From CAZSBG01 sp964605145 (GTDB taxonomy: Bacteria > Zhuqueibacterota > Zhuqueibacteria > Thermofontimicrobiales > Thermofontimicrobiaceae), in contig CAZSBG010000004.1 in the NCBI GenBank assembly GCA_964605145.1, positions 1-64,000 on the forward strand: a DNA stretch of 64,000 nucleotides. Direction: 5' to 3'. The notes under the pieces were generated by a model that had not been told where the DNA came from, made no database searches, and saw nothing but the letters and a program-made list of their open reading frames with translations. The position numbers and the translations under genes were made by a program. Positions 25,648 to 34,621 of the stretch are shown here, piece by piece (position 1 is the stretch's first letter; every line of letters starts with the position of its first letter).

Positions 25648-28600
25648 ATGACAGATTCAACGAAACGCATCGCCAAGCTTTCTCCTGAAAAACGCGCACT
25701 GTTGATGATGCGTTTGAAGAAAAAAATGAGCGCACGTCCGAATAAGCAGATCATTACCAAACGGACCGATACGACAAAATTTCCCATGTCTTACGCCCAG
25801 GAGCGAATGTGGTTCCTCCATCAGTGGGAGCCTGAAAGCCCGCTCTACAACATTCCTGCGGCGCTGAGACTGTCCGGAAAAGTCGATCTGGAGATTCTGA
25901 AAAAATCCCTGCGTGAAATCATGCAGCGACACGAAGTTTTACGTGGCACGTTTAACGAGAAAGACAACCAACCGATTCAGGACATTGTCGCTGAAGAGGA
26001 TTTGCCATTTTCGTTCATCGACCTCCGCGACGAATCCGAGGAAAATCGTGAACCGGAAGCCTTGACAATCATTACCCGTGAATCCCGAAAACCATTTGAT
26101 CTGACCACAGGGCCGCTCTTCCGCGCCTGTCTCATTCAAATTTCCGATGAGCAGTACTTTTTCGCTCTGACCATGCATCACATTGCTTCGGACGGCTGGT
26201 CTATCGGCGTGCTGATTCGGGAATTTATCGCACTGTACCAGGCATTCCTGAAACGCGAGGCCTCACCGCTCCCGAATATTACTATTCAATACGCCGACTT
26301 TGCCGAGTGGCAAAAGAAGTGGCTGCAGGGCGAGGTGCTGGAAAATCAATTGGAATACTGGAAAAAACAGTTGGGTGACAATCCGCCTGTTCTGCAAATG
26401 CCGGCAGATAGAAGTCGTCCCCTGTTTCCAAGCTTTGATGGCGCATACGAGACATTCATGCTGCATCCGGAAATAGCTGATTCGCTCAAAAAATTAAGCC
26501 AGGATAACGACAGCACGTTGTTCATGACATTGTTGGCTGCATTCAAAGTATTGCTTTACCGGTATTCCGGGCAGGATGATATTTCAGTGGGCACGCCGGT
26601 AGCCAATCGGAATCGCTCTGAAATTGAAGGACTCATCGGATTCTTTGTCAATACCCTGGTCATTCGATCCGATTTTTCCGGTGAACCCACATTTCGAGAA
26701 TTTCTGGGCCAGGTGCGCGAAACTGCCATGCAAGCCTACAGCAATCAGGATGTACCATTTGAAATGTTGGTCGATGCAGTCCAACCGGATCGGGATTTAA
26801 GCCATACGCCATTGTTTCAGGTGATGTTCGCATTGCAGGATAATCCCATTGAATCCATAAAGTTGCCGAATTTCCAGCTCGAAGGACTGGAAACAGAAAG
26901 CGGCACCGCAAAATTCGACATTACTCTGTTTATGGAGGACCGCGCCGATGGCATAAAAGGCGCGTTTGAATACAGCACGGACCTGTTCGATACCCGGACG
27001 ATTCAAAACATGGCCGGGCATTTTCAAACATTGCTGAAATCCATTGTGGCCAACCCTGATGAACGAATTTCGGCGCTTACTCTCATGACAGCCATCGAGC
27101 GAATGAAAGTGGTCAATCACTGGAACAAAACTGCAACCGATTATCCATCGGAAAAAAGCATTCAACTGCTTTTTGAGGAACAGGTGGAAAAATCGCCGGA
27201 CGCCATTGCCCTGAATTTCTATGGAACCACGGTCTCATACCGGGAATTGGATGAACGATCCAACAAACTGGCGCATTTTTTGAAGGCCCGGCACGTCGGC
27301 CCCCGGGTGTTTGTCGCGATGATTATGGAACGATCCATCGATTTGATTGTGGCGACGCTGGGCATTTTGAAAGCCGGCGGTGTGTACGTGCCGCTGGATA
27401 TCGCCTATCCCAAAGACAGGATGGCGTTCATGCTGGAAGATGTTCAGGCTCCGATTTTACTGACTCAAAAGAAATTGTCATCGATTATTCCGGAAACGAA
27501 TTCGGAGATCCTTTATATCGATGAAAATTGGGATGACGTTGAACAATACAGCAGCGAGGGAGTTGCCTGCACCACCGATGGAAGCAGCCTGGCTTATATT
27601 ATTTACACCTCCGGCTCCACAGGCAAGCCCAAGGGTGTGGCTGTGCCGCATCGGGCGATTTCGCGGCTTGTGCTGAATACAAATTACGTGAATATCACAC
27701 CGGAAGATAAAATTGCCCAGGCTGCCAACGCGTCATTCGACGCGGCTACGTACGAAATCTGGGGTTCGCTGCTCAACGGCGCGACCCTGATTGGCATGTC
27801 CAAAGATTTGGTGCTCAGCTCGCATCAGTTCGTCGAATATCTCCGCGGGCAGAAGATTAGCATCATGTTTTTGACTACGGCGCTGTTCAACCAGGTTGTA
27901 AATGAAATACCTGATGCATTTAAAACGCTGAAAAATCTTTCGTTCGGTGGCGAGGCAGCCGATTCCAATTCAGTGAGGCGCGTCGTTCAAAACGGTTCGC
28001 CGAAAAACCTGCTCAACGTGTACGGCCCAACGGAAAATACCACGTTCAGCACCTGGTTCCCGGTGAAAGATGTGCCTGAAAATGCAGTGACCATTCCCAT
28101 CGGGAAAAGCATTGCCAATTCCACAAGCTATGTGCTGGACAAAAATTTCAATCCGGTGCCTGTGGGCGTACCCGGGGAATTGTACTGCGGCGGCGATGGA
28201 CTGGCAGAGCAGTACTACAATCGACCGGCGCTCACCGCAGAAAAGTTCATTCCGGATCCATTCAGCAAAAAAGGCGGCGGGCGGCTATACCGCACCGGCG
28301 ATCTGGTTCGGCTGTTGCCGGATGGCAGTATCGAATTCATTGGAAGAATCGATCACCAGGTGAAGATACGCGGCTTCCGCATCGAGATCGGCGAAATTGA
28401 ATCGGAGCTCAAAAACCATCCTGAATTAAAAGAAGTGATCATTCTTGCACGCGAAGATAAACCGGGTGACCGGCGACTGGTGGCCTACATCGTCCCGCAT
28501 GATGACAAGGCGCCGACCATCGGTGAATTGCGCACGTACCTGTTAGAGAAATTGCCGGATTATATGGTGCCGTCCTTTTTCGTGTTCATGGACGCGCTGC

Positions 28601-31600
28601 CCATCAATCCCAATGGCAAAGTGGACAGAAAAGCCCTGCCAGTCCCTGATTTGGATCGGCCGGACCTGGACAAGGAATTTGTCGCTCCAAGAAACAAGCT
28701 GGAGCGAACACTGGCAAAAATGTGGCAGGAAATATTGGGCATTGAAAGAATCGGTATATACGATAATTTTTTCGAACTGGGCGGGAACTCGCTGCAAGCG
28801 GCTGTGTTTGTCAATCGAATTAAAAAGGATTTTGGCGAGGACGCGCACGTTCGCTCCATCTTCCTGGCGCCGACTATTGCCAAATTTTCAATGTATATTC
28901 AGGAGTATTATTCTGATGTCATTGAAAAGTTTTTTGGAGAATTGGAAGTTCAGAAAGAAGAAACATTAATATTGGGTGAATCCCTGAAGCCAATTGAAAA
29001 AATCGATGAATTAAAAATTCAGCGCATTAAAGAAATTATGACGTCGCTGCAGCCATTCGATGAAAAACCGGAGTCCCTGAAGAAGAATCCGAAGGCTGTG
29101 TTTGTCCTGTCGCCACCGCGTTCCGGTTCAACCCTGTTCCGTGTGATGCTGGCCGGCAATCCAGAACTGTTCGCGCCGCCTGAGCTGGACATTCTCTCGT
29201 TCAACACGCTTGCAGAAAGACGCGAGGCGTTTGCCGCTGATTTCAGTATCTGGCTGGAAGCGACGTGGCGAGCCATCATGGAAATTAAAGACTGCGAGCT
29301 GGAAACGGCCAAAGAAATTATGGCCGATTGCGAGCGACGGGATTTGTCGTCCAAAGAATTTTATGGGCAACTACAGGAATGGATCGGCGATAAATTGTTG
29401 GTGGATAAAACGCCGTCCTATCCGCTGGATATGGAAATTCTGAAACGGGCCGAGGCGAATTTCGACGAACCCTATTACATTCATCTGACGCGGCATCCCT
29501 ATGCCACGATTTATTCATTCCTGGAAGCCAAACTGGATAAAAACTTTTTCCGTTACGAGCATCCCTTCACACGGCAGGAATTGGCAGAAATGATCTGGCT
29601 CATTTGTCATCAAAATATTCTGGATTTTCTGCAGGACATTCCAAAAGAACGACAGATCCGGATCAATTTTGAATCGCTCGTCACTTACCCGGAGCCCATC
29701 ATTCGCGCGGTGTGCGAATTTCTGAATATCGAATTTCATCAGGATATGCTCAAGCCTTATGAAGGTAAAAAAATGACCGACGGCGTGACCGCAGATTCGC
29801 AGATGGTCGGCGATTTTAAATTCTACCTGCATAAAAAAATCGACAACCGTGCGGCCAATCGCTGGAAAGATGTGCACAAACATAATTTCCTCAGCGATAT
29901 TGCCTGGGAAATTGCAGAACAACTGGACTATGAAAAAACTTCGGATTTAGATGATCGAAAAGAGCCTGAAGGACAAAAACCAAAATCCATGCCGGCCATT
30001 AAACCAGTATCTCGGGATGGGGAATTGCCACTTTCTTATCAGCAGCAGCGATTGTGGTTTCTCGACCAGATGGAGCCCGGCAGCGCTTCGTACAATATTC
30101 CTGTTTCCATACGGATTGAGGGAAAATTTGATGTTCACGCGGCTGAAAAGAGTTTGAACGAAATTATTCGACGGCACGAAGTGCTTCGCACTCATTTTAT
30201 CAATGTTGATGGACGCGCTGGTTTGCGTATAGTCAATGAAATTCACATTCCAGTTGAAACTGTTGATATTACAGGTCTACCTCAAGAAGAAAAAGAAAGC
30301 GAAGCTCGTCGATTGGCTATTGCTGAGGCGAAAAAACCATTCTCTCTGGAAAATGATCCGCTTATCCGATGGTTGGTAATTAAGCTAAGTGATGAATGCT
30401 ATGTTATGGCGCTGACTTTGCACCACATTATTGCTGATGGCTGGTCGACTGGAATTATCATCCAGGAATTTGCTGCACTGTACCAGGCGATTTCAACTAA
30501 TACTGTGCCAATACTTGCTGATCTTGAAGTTCAATACGCAGATTATGCCAATTGGCAGCGACAATGGCTGCAGGGGGATGTACTGGATGCACAACTTAAC
30601 TTCTGGCGGAACATGCTCCACGATGCGCCGCCCATGCTGGAATTACCCACGGACCATCCAAGGCCGGCAGAAGTAACCTACAATGGCGCCAGTGAACTGT
30701 TCGCAATACCGGAAGGTGTCACTTATGCAGTTAAATCGTTTTGCAAGAAAGAAAATACGACTGAATTTATGACGCTGATGGCAACATTTAAGGCACTTTT
30801 GTCCCGCTATTCTGGCCAGAGAGATGTAAGCGTGGGTACGCCTATTGCCAATCGCGGCATCTCAGAAATTGAAAGCCTTATCGGATTCTTTGTAAATACG
30901 CTGGTGATCCGATCGAAACTGGACGACAATCCAACTTTCCGTGAATTGGTGCACCAGGTGCGCGAGGTTTCGTTGGGAGCTTATTCACACCAGGAATTGC
31001 CTTTTGAAATGCTGGTGGATGAACTACAGCCGCAACGGGACATGAGCCATACCCCGTTGTTTCAAGTGATGTTCGCATTCCAGAATATGCCTGTTCAGCA
31101 TTTGGAACTGCCGGATTGTGTAATTTCGCCGTTTAATGTTGGCAGTGTCACATCCAAATTCGAACTGACCCTTTCCATCCGGGAATTTCAGGGCGAATTC
31201 AGGGGAACGCTGGAATACAACACCGATATTTATGAGCCAGCCACCATTAAGCGGATGATTCAGCATTACAAGGAGTTATTGGAACATGCTATGGCGAACC
31301 CGGAGGGAAAAGTCACGCATCTGCCCCTTATGCCGGATTGGGAAAAACAACGGCTGATTCACGAATGGAACGCCACGGAAAATTCGTACCCGCGCGATTC
31401 TGTCATACAGCAGCTTTTTGAGCAGCAGGTGGAAAAGAATTTTAACGGAATTGCAGTGAGCTATGGTGACACAAAATTGACCTACGCAGAATTGAACCGC
31501 CGCGCGAACCAATTGGCGCATTACCTGCGAAAGCAGGGCGTAGGCCCGGATGTGCTTGTGGGCGTGTGCATCGAGCGTTCGGTGGAATTGATCGTCGGTA

Positions 31601-34600
31601 TTGTGGGGATTCTCAAAGCCGGGGGCGCGTATGTGGCGCTCGATCCCAGCTATCCAAAAGACAGGCTCGTTTACATTCTGGAAGACACGAATGTGCCTGT
31701 TATGCTAACGCTCGAACGCATGATTATGGAGCCGCTCAGCGACGTGGTGGAGGAGCTGCGGCTGGATGCGGACTGGGAAAAAATTGAAAAAGAAAGCGAG
31801 GAAAATCCGCCAAACGAGACGCTCCCGGAAAATCTGGCCTATTTAATTTATACCTCTGGTTCCACCGGCAAACCCAAAGGCGTGATGATGCAGCACCGTT
31901 CGGCCATCAATTTATGGGCCGGGCTGAACCAGACCATTTACGACAACCACCCGTCGAAGCAGATGAAAGTGAGTCTCAATGCACCGCTGCTGTTCGATGC
32001 GTCGGTGCAGCAGCTTGTCATGCTCATGAGCGGGCACACGCTGGAAATTATTCCGCAGGAAGCCCGGCAGGATGGCATCGCCTTGCTGGACTTTATCCGG
32101 AAATCAAAAATGGACGTGCTGGACTGCGTGCCATCGCAGTTGAAGCTGCTGATCGTGGCCGGGCTGTTCGAAGATGGCGACTGGGTGCCCCCGGTGCTAT
32201 TGCCGGGAGGCGAGGCCATCGATGAGATCACGTGGAAGACATTGCGCGAATCGAAACTCACCGACACCTACAACATGTACGGTCCCACAGAATGCGCCGT
32301 GGACTCGACGATTTGCCGCGTCAAAACAGCGGATGATCGCCCGGTCATCGGTCGTCCCATCAACAATGCGCAGCTCTATGTGCTGGATGAAAATTTCAAT
32401 CCAACGCCTATCGGGGTGCATGGCGAGCTGTTCATTGGTGGCGACGGTCTGGCGCGCGGTTACCTGAACCGGGCGGATTTGACTGCGGAAAAGTTCATCC
32501 CTGATCCGTTCAGCAACCAACCCGGCGCAAGGCTTTACCGAACCGGCGATCTGGTCAGGTATCTGGCCGATGGCAATGTAGAATTCATCCGGCGAATCGA
32601 CCATCAGGTAAAAGTGCGCGGATTCCGCATCGAGCTGGGCGAAATCGAAGCCAACCTGGATCAGCATCCGGCGCTGAAAGAATCTGTGGTCATTGTCCGC
32701 GAGGATGAACCGGGCAACAAGCGACTGGTGGCGTACATCATTCCCAAGAACGAGGAAGCGCCCAACATCAGTGAATTGCGCGCGCATTTGAAAGACAAAT
32801 TGCCGGAATACATGGTGCCGGCGGCGTTCGTGTACCTCGAAAAAATGCCGTTGACGCCCAACGGGAAAATCGACCGCAAGGCGTTGCCTGAACCTGATTT
32901 TCAGCGACCGGAGCTGGAAGGTGAATTTGTTGCGGCACGGAATGAAGCGGAAGAAAAACTGGTTGCTGTCTGGCAGGAAGTGCTGGGCATCGACAAAATT
33001 GGCGTGAATGACAACTTCTTTGAGTTGGGCGGCGATTCCATTCTCACCATTCAGGTTATCGCAAAAGCGAAACAGGCGGGATTGCAACTCACACCCAAGC
33101 AGCTTTTTCAGCATCCGACTGTGGCCGGCCTGGCGGAAGTCGCCGGCACAGCAGTCGCCATTCAGGCGGAGCAGGGCGTCGTCACCGGCGAAATTCCGCT
33201 GACGCCCATTCAACACAGTTTCTTTGAACAGAATTTCCCGGAGCCGAATCACTGGAATCAATCCATTTTACTGGAAATGCGGGAATCGCTGGATGTTTCC
33301 CGGCTCAAACAGGCGATTAAGTTATTGATGTCGCATCATGATGTGTTACGGCTGCGATTTTACCAATCCGATGACGGCTGGCAGCAAGTCAATGAAGATG
33401 ATTCGCAGGAGTTGCCCTTCCTGCAAATTGATTTGTCCAAACTCCAGGCAGAGGAACAGGCTGAGACCATCGAAAAATTTTCATCGAAATTGCAGGGCAG
33501 CTTGAATATCACCGAAGGTCCTATCGCCAAATTTGCATTTTTCAACCTGGGAGAAGACAATCCCGGCCGATTACTGATCGCTGTCAACCACCTGGCCATC
33601 GATGGCATTTCATGGCGAATTTTGCTGGAAGACCTGTACAACGCGTACACGCAATTGGGACAAAAACAGGATGTTCAGTTGCCGCCGAAAACCACTTCGT
33701 TCAAACAGTGGAGCGAGCGGCTTTCCGCCTATGCGAATTCGGATGAATTGAAGAACGAATTAGATTACTGGCAGAACATCCAGAATCAATCGCCAGCGCC
33801 GATTCCCGTGGATTCAAAAAATGGAAGCAACCTGGAGAAGGATTCGGAGACCATCAAAGTCTCACTCACGGAAGATGAGACCAAAGCACTGCTGCAAGAT
33901 GTGCCTTCGGTGTATGGCACAGAAATCAATGATGTGCTGCTCACTGCAGTGGCCATGAGCTTCACGCATTGGACTGAATCACCTACGCTGCGTGTCGATC
34001 TCGAAGGCCACGGCCGCGAAGACCTGTTCGACGATGTGGACATTTCCCGGACCGTGGGCTGGTTTACCAGTCTGTTTCCGGTGGTGCTGAAACTTGAAAA
34101 TGAAGACAAAACTGGCGAAGCGATCAAGTCGGTTAAAGAACAACTGCATCGAATTCCAAACAAGGGCATCGGCTTTGGGCTGCTTCGATACCTCAGTGAG
34201 GACGAAAAAATCAGGGCGTCTTTGAGCGCCGGCGATTCAGCGGATGTGAGCTTCAATTATTTGGGTCAGTTCGACCAGGTCGTGGACGAGACCATGCCAT
34301 TCGGTCCGGCAAAGGAATCGGCCGGGTTGGAGCGAAGCCTCGTCAATCCGCGAAGCCATTCCATTTCCATCAATGGCAGCATTCTCGGCGGAAAATTGCA
34401 AATCACCTGGATGTTCAGCCGGGACATGTACAAAAACGAAACCATCCAGCGAGTGGCCGATGACTTCATTCAACAATTGCGCGATATCATCACCCATTGT
34501 CAGTCACCGGACGCCGGTGGATATACTCCCTCAGATTTTGCCGATGTGGAATTGAAGCAGGATGAATTGGACGAATTAATGGCAGAGATCGATCAATCTT

Positions 34601-34602
34601 AA
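25648..34602 (+). CDS. NRPS with embedded sulfotransferase domain (C-A-PCP-ST-C-A-PCP-E)
   Basis: This 2984-residue protein adds two residues. After a basic docking start (LSPEKRALL) come C at about 45-480 (HHIASDGWS), A at about 500-1010 (pocket DAYFSGVTFK, unassigned) and PCP Ser1048 (ELGGNSLQ). A sulfotransferase domain at about 1148-1435 follows, described separately. Module two has C at about 1460-1900 (HHIIADGWS) and A at about 1915-2420. Its pocket DAQDLGMVDK is very close to the known Gln code DAQDLGVVDK. Its PCP carries Ser2464 in the GGDSI form that precedes E domains. E is at about 2510-2950 (EGHGRE, RTVGWFT, NYLGQ), but the first His of its HHxxxDG motif is Asn2647. A D-Gln is therefore likely, if that change is tolerated. 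The tail ELKQDELDELMAEI matches that of the next protein. Only 19 bases separate the two genes. Confidence 0.95.
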   Translation: MTDSTKRIAKLSPEKRALLMMRLKKKMSARPNKQIITKRTDTTKFPMSYAQERMWFLHQWEPESPLYNIPAALRLSGKVDLEILKKSLREIMQRHEVLRGTFNEKDNQPIQDIVAEEDLPFSFIDLRDESEENREPEALTIITRESRKPFDLTTGPLFRACLIQISDEQYFFALTMHHIASDGWSIGVLIREFIALYQAFLKREASPLPNITIQYADFAEWQKKWLQGEVLENQLEYWKKQLGDNPPVLQMPADRSRPLFPSFDGAYETFMLHPEIADSLKKLSQDNDSTLFMTLLAAFKVLLYRYSGQDDISVGTPVANRNRSEIEGLIGFFVNTLVIRSDFSGEPTFREFLGQVRETAMQAYSNQDVPFEMLVDAVQPDRDLSHTPLFQVMFALQDNPIESIKLPNFQLEGLETESGTAKFDITLFMEDRADGIKGAFEYSTDLFDTRTIQNMAGHFQTLLKSIVANPDERISALTLMTAIERMKVVNHWNKTATDYPSEKSIQLLFEEQVEKSPDAIALNFYGTTVSYRELDERSNKLAHFLKARHVGPRVFVAMIMERSIDLIVATLGILKAGGVYVPLDIAYPKDRMAFMLEDVQAPILLTQKKLSSIIPETNSEILYIDENWDDVEQYSSEGVACTTDGSSLAYIIYTSGSTGKPKGVAVPHRAISRLVLNTNYVNITPEDKIAQAANASFDAATYEIWGSLLNGATLIGMSKDLVLSSHQFVEYLRGQKISIMFLTTALFNQVVNEIPDAFKTLKNLSFGGEAADSNSVRRVVQNGSPKNLLNVYGPTENTTFSTWFPVKDVPENAVTIPIGKSIANSTSYVLDKNFNPVPVGVPGELYCGGDGLAEQYYNRPALTAEKFIPDPFSKKGGGRLYRTGDLVRLLPDGSIEFIGRIDHQVKIRGFRIEIGEIESELKNHPELKEVIILAREDKPGDRRLVAYIVPHDDKAPTIGELRTYLLEKLPDYMVPSFFVFMDALPINPNGKVDRKALPVPDLDRPDLDKEFVAPRNKLERTLAKMWQEILGIERIGIYDNFFELGGNSLQAAVFVNRIKKDFGEDAHVRSIFLAPTIAKFSMYIQEYYSDVIEKFFGELEVQKEETLILGESLKPIEKIDELKIQRIKEIMTSLQPFDEKPESLKKNPKAVFVLSPPRSGSTLFRVMLAGNPELFAPPELDILSFNTLAERREAFAADFSIWLEATWRAIMEIKDCELETAKEIMADCERRDLSSKEFYGQLQEWIGDKLLVDKTPSYPLDMEILKRAEANFDEPYYIHLTRHPYATIYSFLEAKLDKNFFRYEHPFTRQELAEMIWLICHQNILDFLQDIPKERQIRINFESLVTYPEPIIRAVCEFLNIEFHQDMLKPYEGKKMTDGVTADSQMVGDFKFYLHKKIDNRAANRWKDVHKHNFLSDIAWEIAEQLDYEKTSDLDDRKEPEGQKPKSMPAIKPVSRDGELPLSYQQQRLWFLDQMEPGSASYNIPVSIRIEGKFDVHAAEKSLNEIIRRHEVLRTHFINVDGRAGLRIVNEIHIPVETVDITGLPQEEKESEARRLAIAEAKKPFSLENDPLIRWLVIKLSDECYVMALTLHHIIADGWSTGIIIQEFAALYQAISTNTVPILADLEVQYADYANWQRQWLQGDVLDAQLNFWRNMLHDAPPMLELPTDHPRPAEVTYNGASELFAIPEGVTYAVKSFCKKENTTEFMTLMATFKALLSRYSGQRDVSVGTPIANRGISEIESLIGFFVNTLVIRSKLDDNPTFRELVHQVREVSLGAYSHQELPFEMLVDELQPQRDMSHTPLFQVMFAFQNMPVQHLELPDCVISPFNVGSVTSKFELTLSIREFQGEFRGTLEYNTDIYEPATIKRMIQHYKELLEHAMANPEGKVTHLPLMPDWEKQRLIHEWNATENSYPRDSVIQQLFEQQVEKNFNGIAVSYGDTKLTYAELNRRANQLAHYLRKQGVGPDVLVGVCIERSVELIVGIVGILKAGGAYVALDPSYPKDRLVYILEDTNVPVMLTLERMIMEPLSDVVEELRLDADWEKIEKESEENPPNETLPENLAYLIYTSGSTGKPKGVMMQHRSAINLWAGLNQTIYDNHPSKQMKVSLNAPLLFDASVQQLVMLMSGHTLEIIPQEARQDGIALLDFIRKSKMDVLDCVPSQLKLLIVAGLFEDGDWVPPVLLPGGEAIDEITWKTLRESKLTDTYNMYGPTECAVDSTICRVKTADDRPVIGRPINNAQLYVLDENFNPTPIGVHGELFIGGDGLARGYLNRADLTAEKFIPDPFSNQPGARLYRTGDLVRYLADGNVEFIRRIDHQVKVRGFRIELGEIEANLDQHPALKESVVIVREDEPGNKRLVAYIIPKNEEAPNISELRAHLKDKLPEYMVPAAFVYLEKMPLTPNGKIDRKALPEPDFQRPELEGEFVAARNEAEEKLVAVWQEVLGIDKIGVNDNFFELGGDSILTIQVIAKAKQAGLQLTPKQLFQHPTVAGLAEVAGTAVAIQAEQGVVTGEIPLTPIQHSFFEQNFPEPNHWNQSILLEMRESLDVSRLKQAIKLLMSHHDVLRLRFYQSDDGWQQVNEDDSQELPFLQIDLSKLQAEEQAETIEKFSSKLQGSLNITEGPIAKFAFFNLGEDNPGRLLIAVNHLAIDGISWRILLEDLYNAYTQLGQKQDVQLPPKTTSFKQWSERLSAYANSDELKNELDYWQNIQNQSPAPIPVDSKNGSNLEKDSETIKVSLTEDETKALLQDVPSVYGTEINDVLLTAVAMSFTHWTESPTLRVDLEGHGREDLFDDVDISRTVGWFTSLFPVVLKLENEDKTGEAIKSVKEQLHRIPNKGIGFGLLRYLSEDEKIRASLSAGDSADVSFNYLGQFDQVVDETMPFGPAKESAGLERSLVNPRSHSISINGSILGGKLQITWMFSRDMYKNETIQRVADDFIQQLRDIITHCQSPDAGGYTPSDFADVELKQDELDELMAEIDQS
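29089..29952 (+). other. Sulfotransferase domain embedded between PCP and C (first copy)
   Basis: Residues 1148-1435 of the host protein form a PAPS-dependent sulfotransferase fold. The 5'-phosphosulfate loop is PPRSGST at 1156-1162. The 3'-phosphate motif is RHPYATIYS, with Arg1282 and Ser1290. A later NFESLVTYPEPIIRAVCEFL segment and the closing MTDG and NRAANRW motifs fit the family, which includes the ST domain of the curacin synthase CurM. It should sulfate a hydroxyl on the substrate held by the preceding PCP. Which hydroxyl is unknown. A sulfate ester could stay on the product or serve as a leaving group. Confidence 0.85.
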
Positions 34603-34621
34603 TTCAAAAAGGGACTACTGT

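Noticed and set aside
29089..29952. The extra domain between PCP and C as a thioesterase or terminal reductase
   Set aside because: There is no GxSxG lipase-type motif or NAD(P)H-binding GxxGxxG; PRSGST and RHPxxxxxS point to a PAPS sulfotransferase.
32197..33261. Long antisense ORF (354 codons, minus strand) inside the second A domain of the first ST-containing protein
   Set aside because: It lies wholly opposite conserved A-domain and PCP motifs, shows no recognisable domain, and GC-rich third positions of the real gene readily create such open antisense frames.
33180..34500. The terminal C-like domain of the first ST-containing protein as an ordinary condensation domain
   Set aside because: EGHGRE, RTVGWFT and NYLGQ are epimerisation-domain motifs, and the PCP before it has the GGDSI form seen before E domains.
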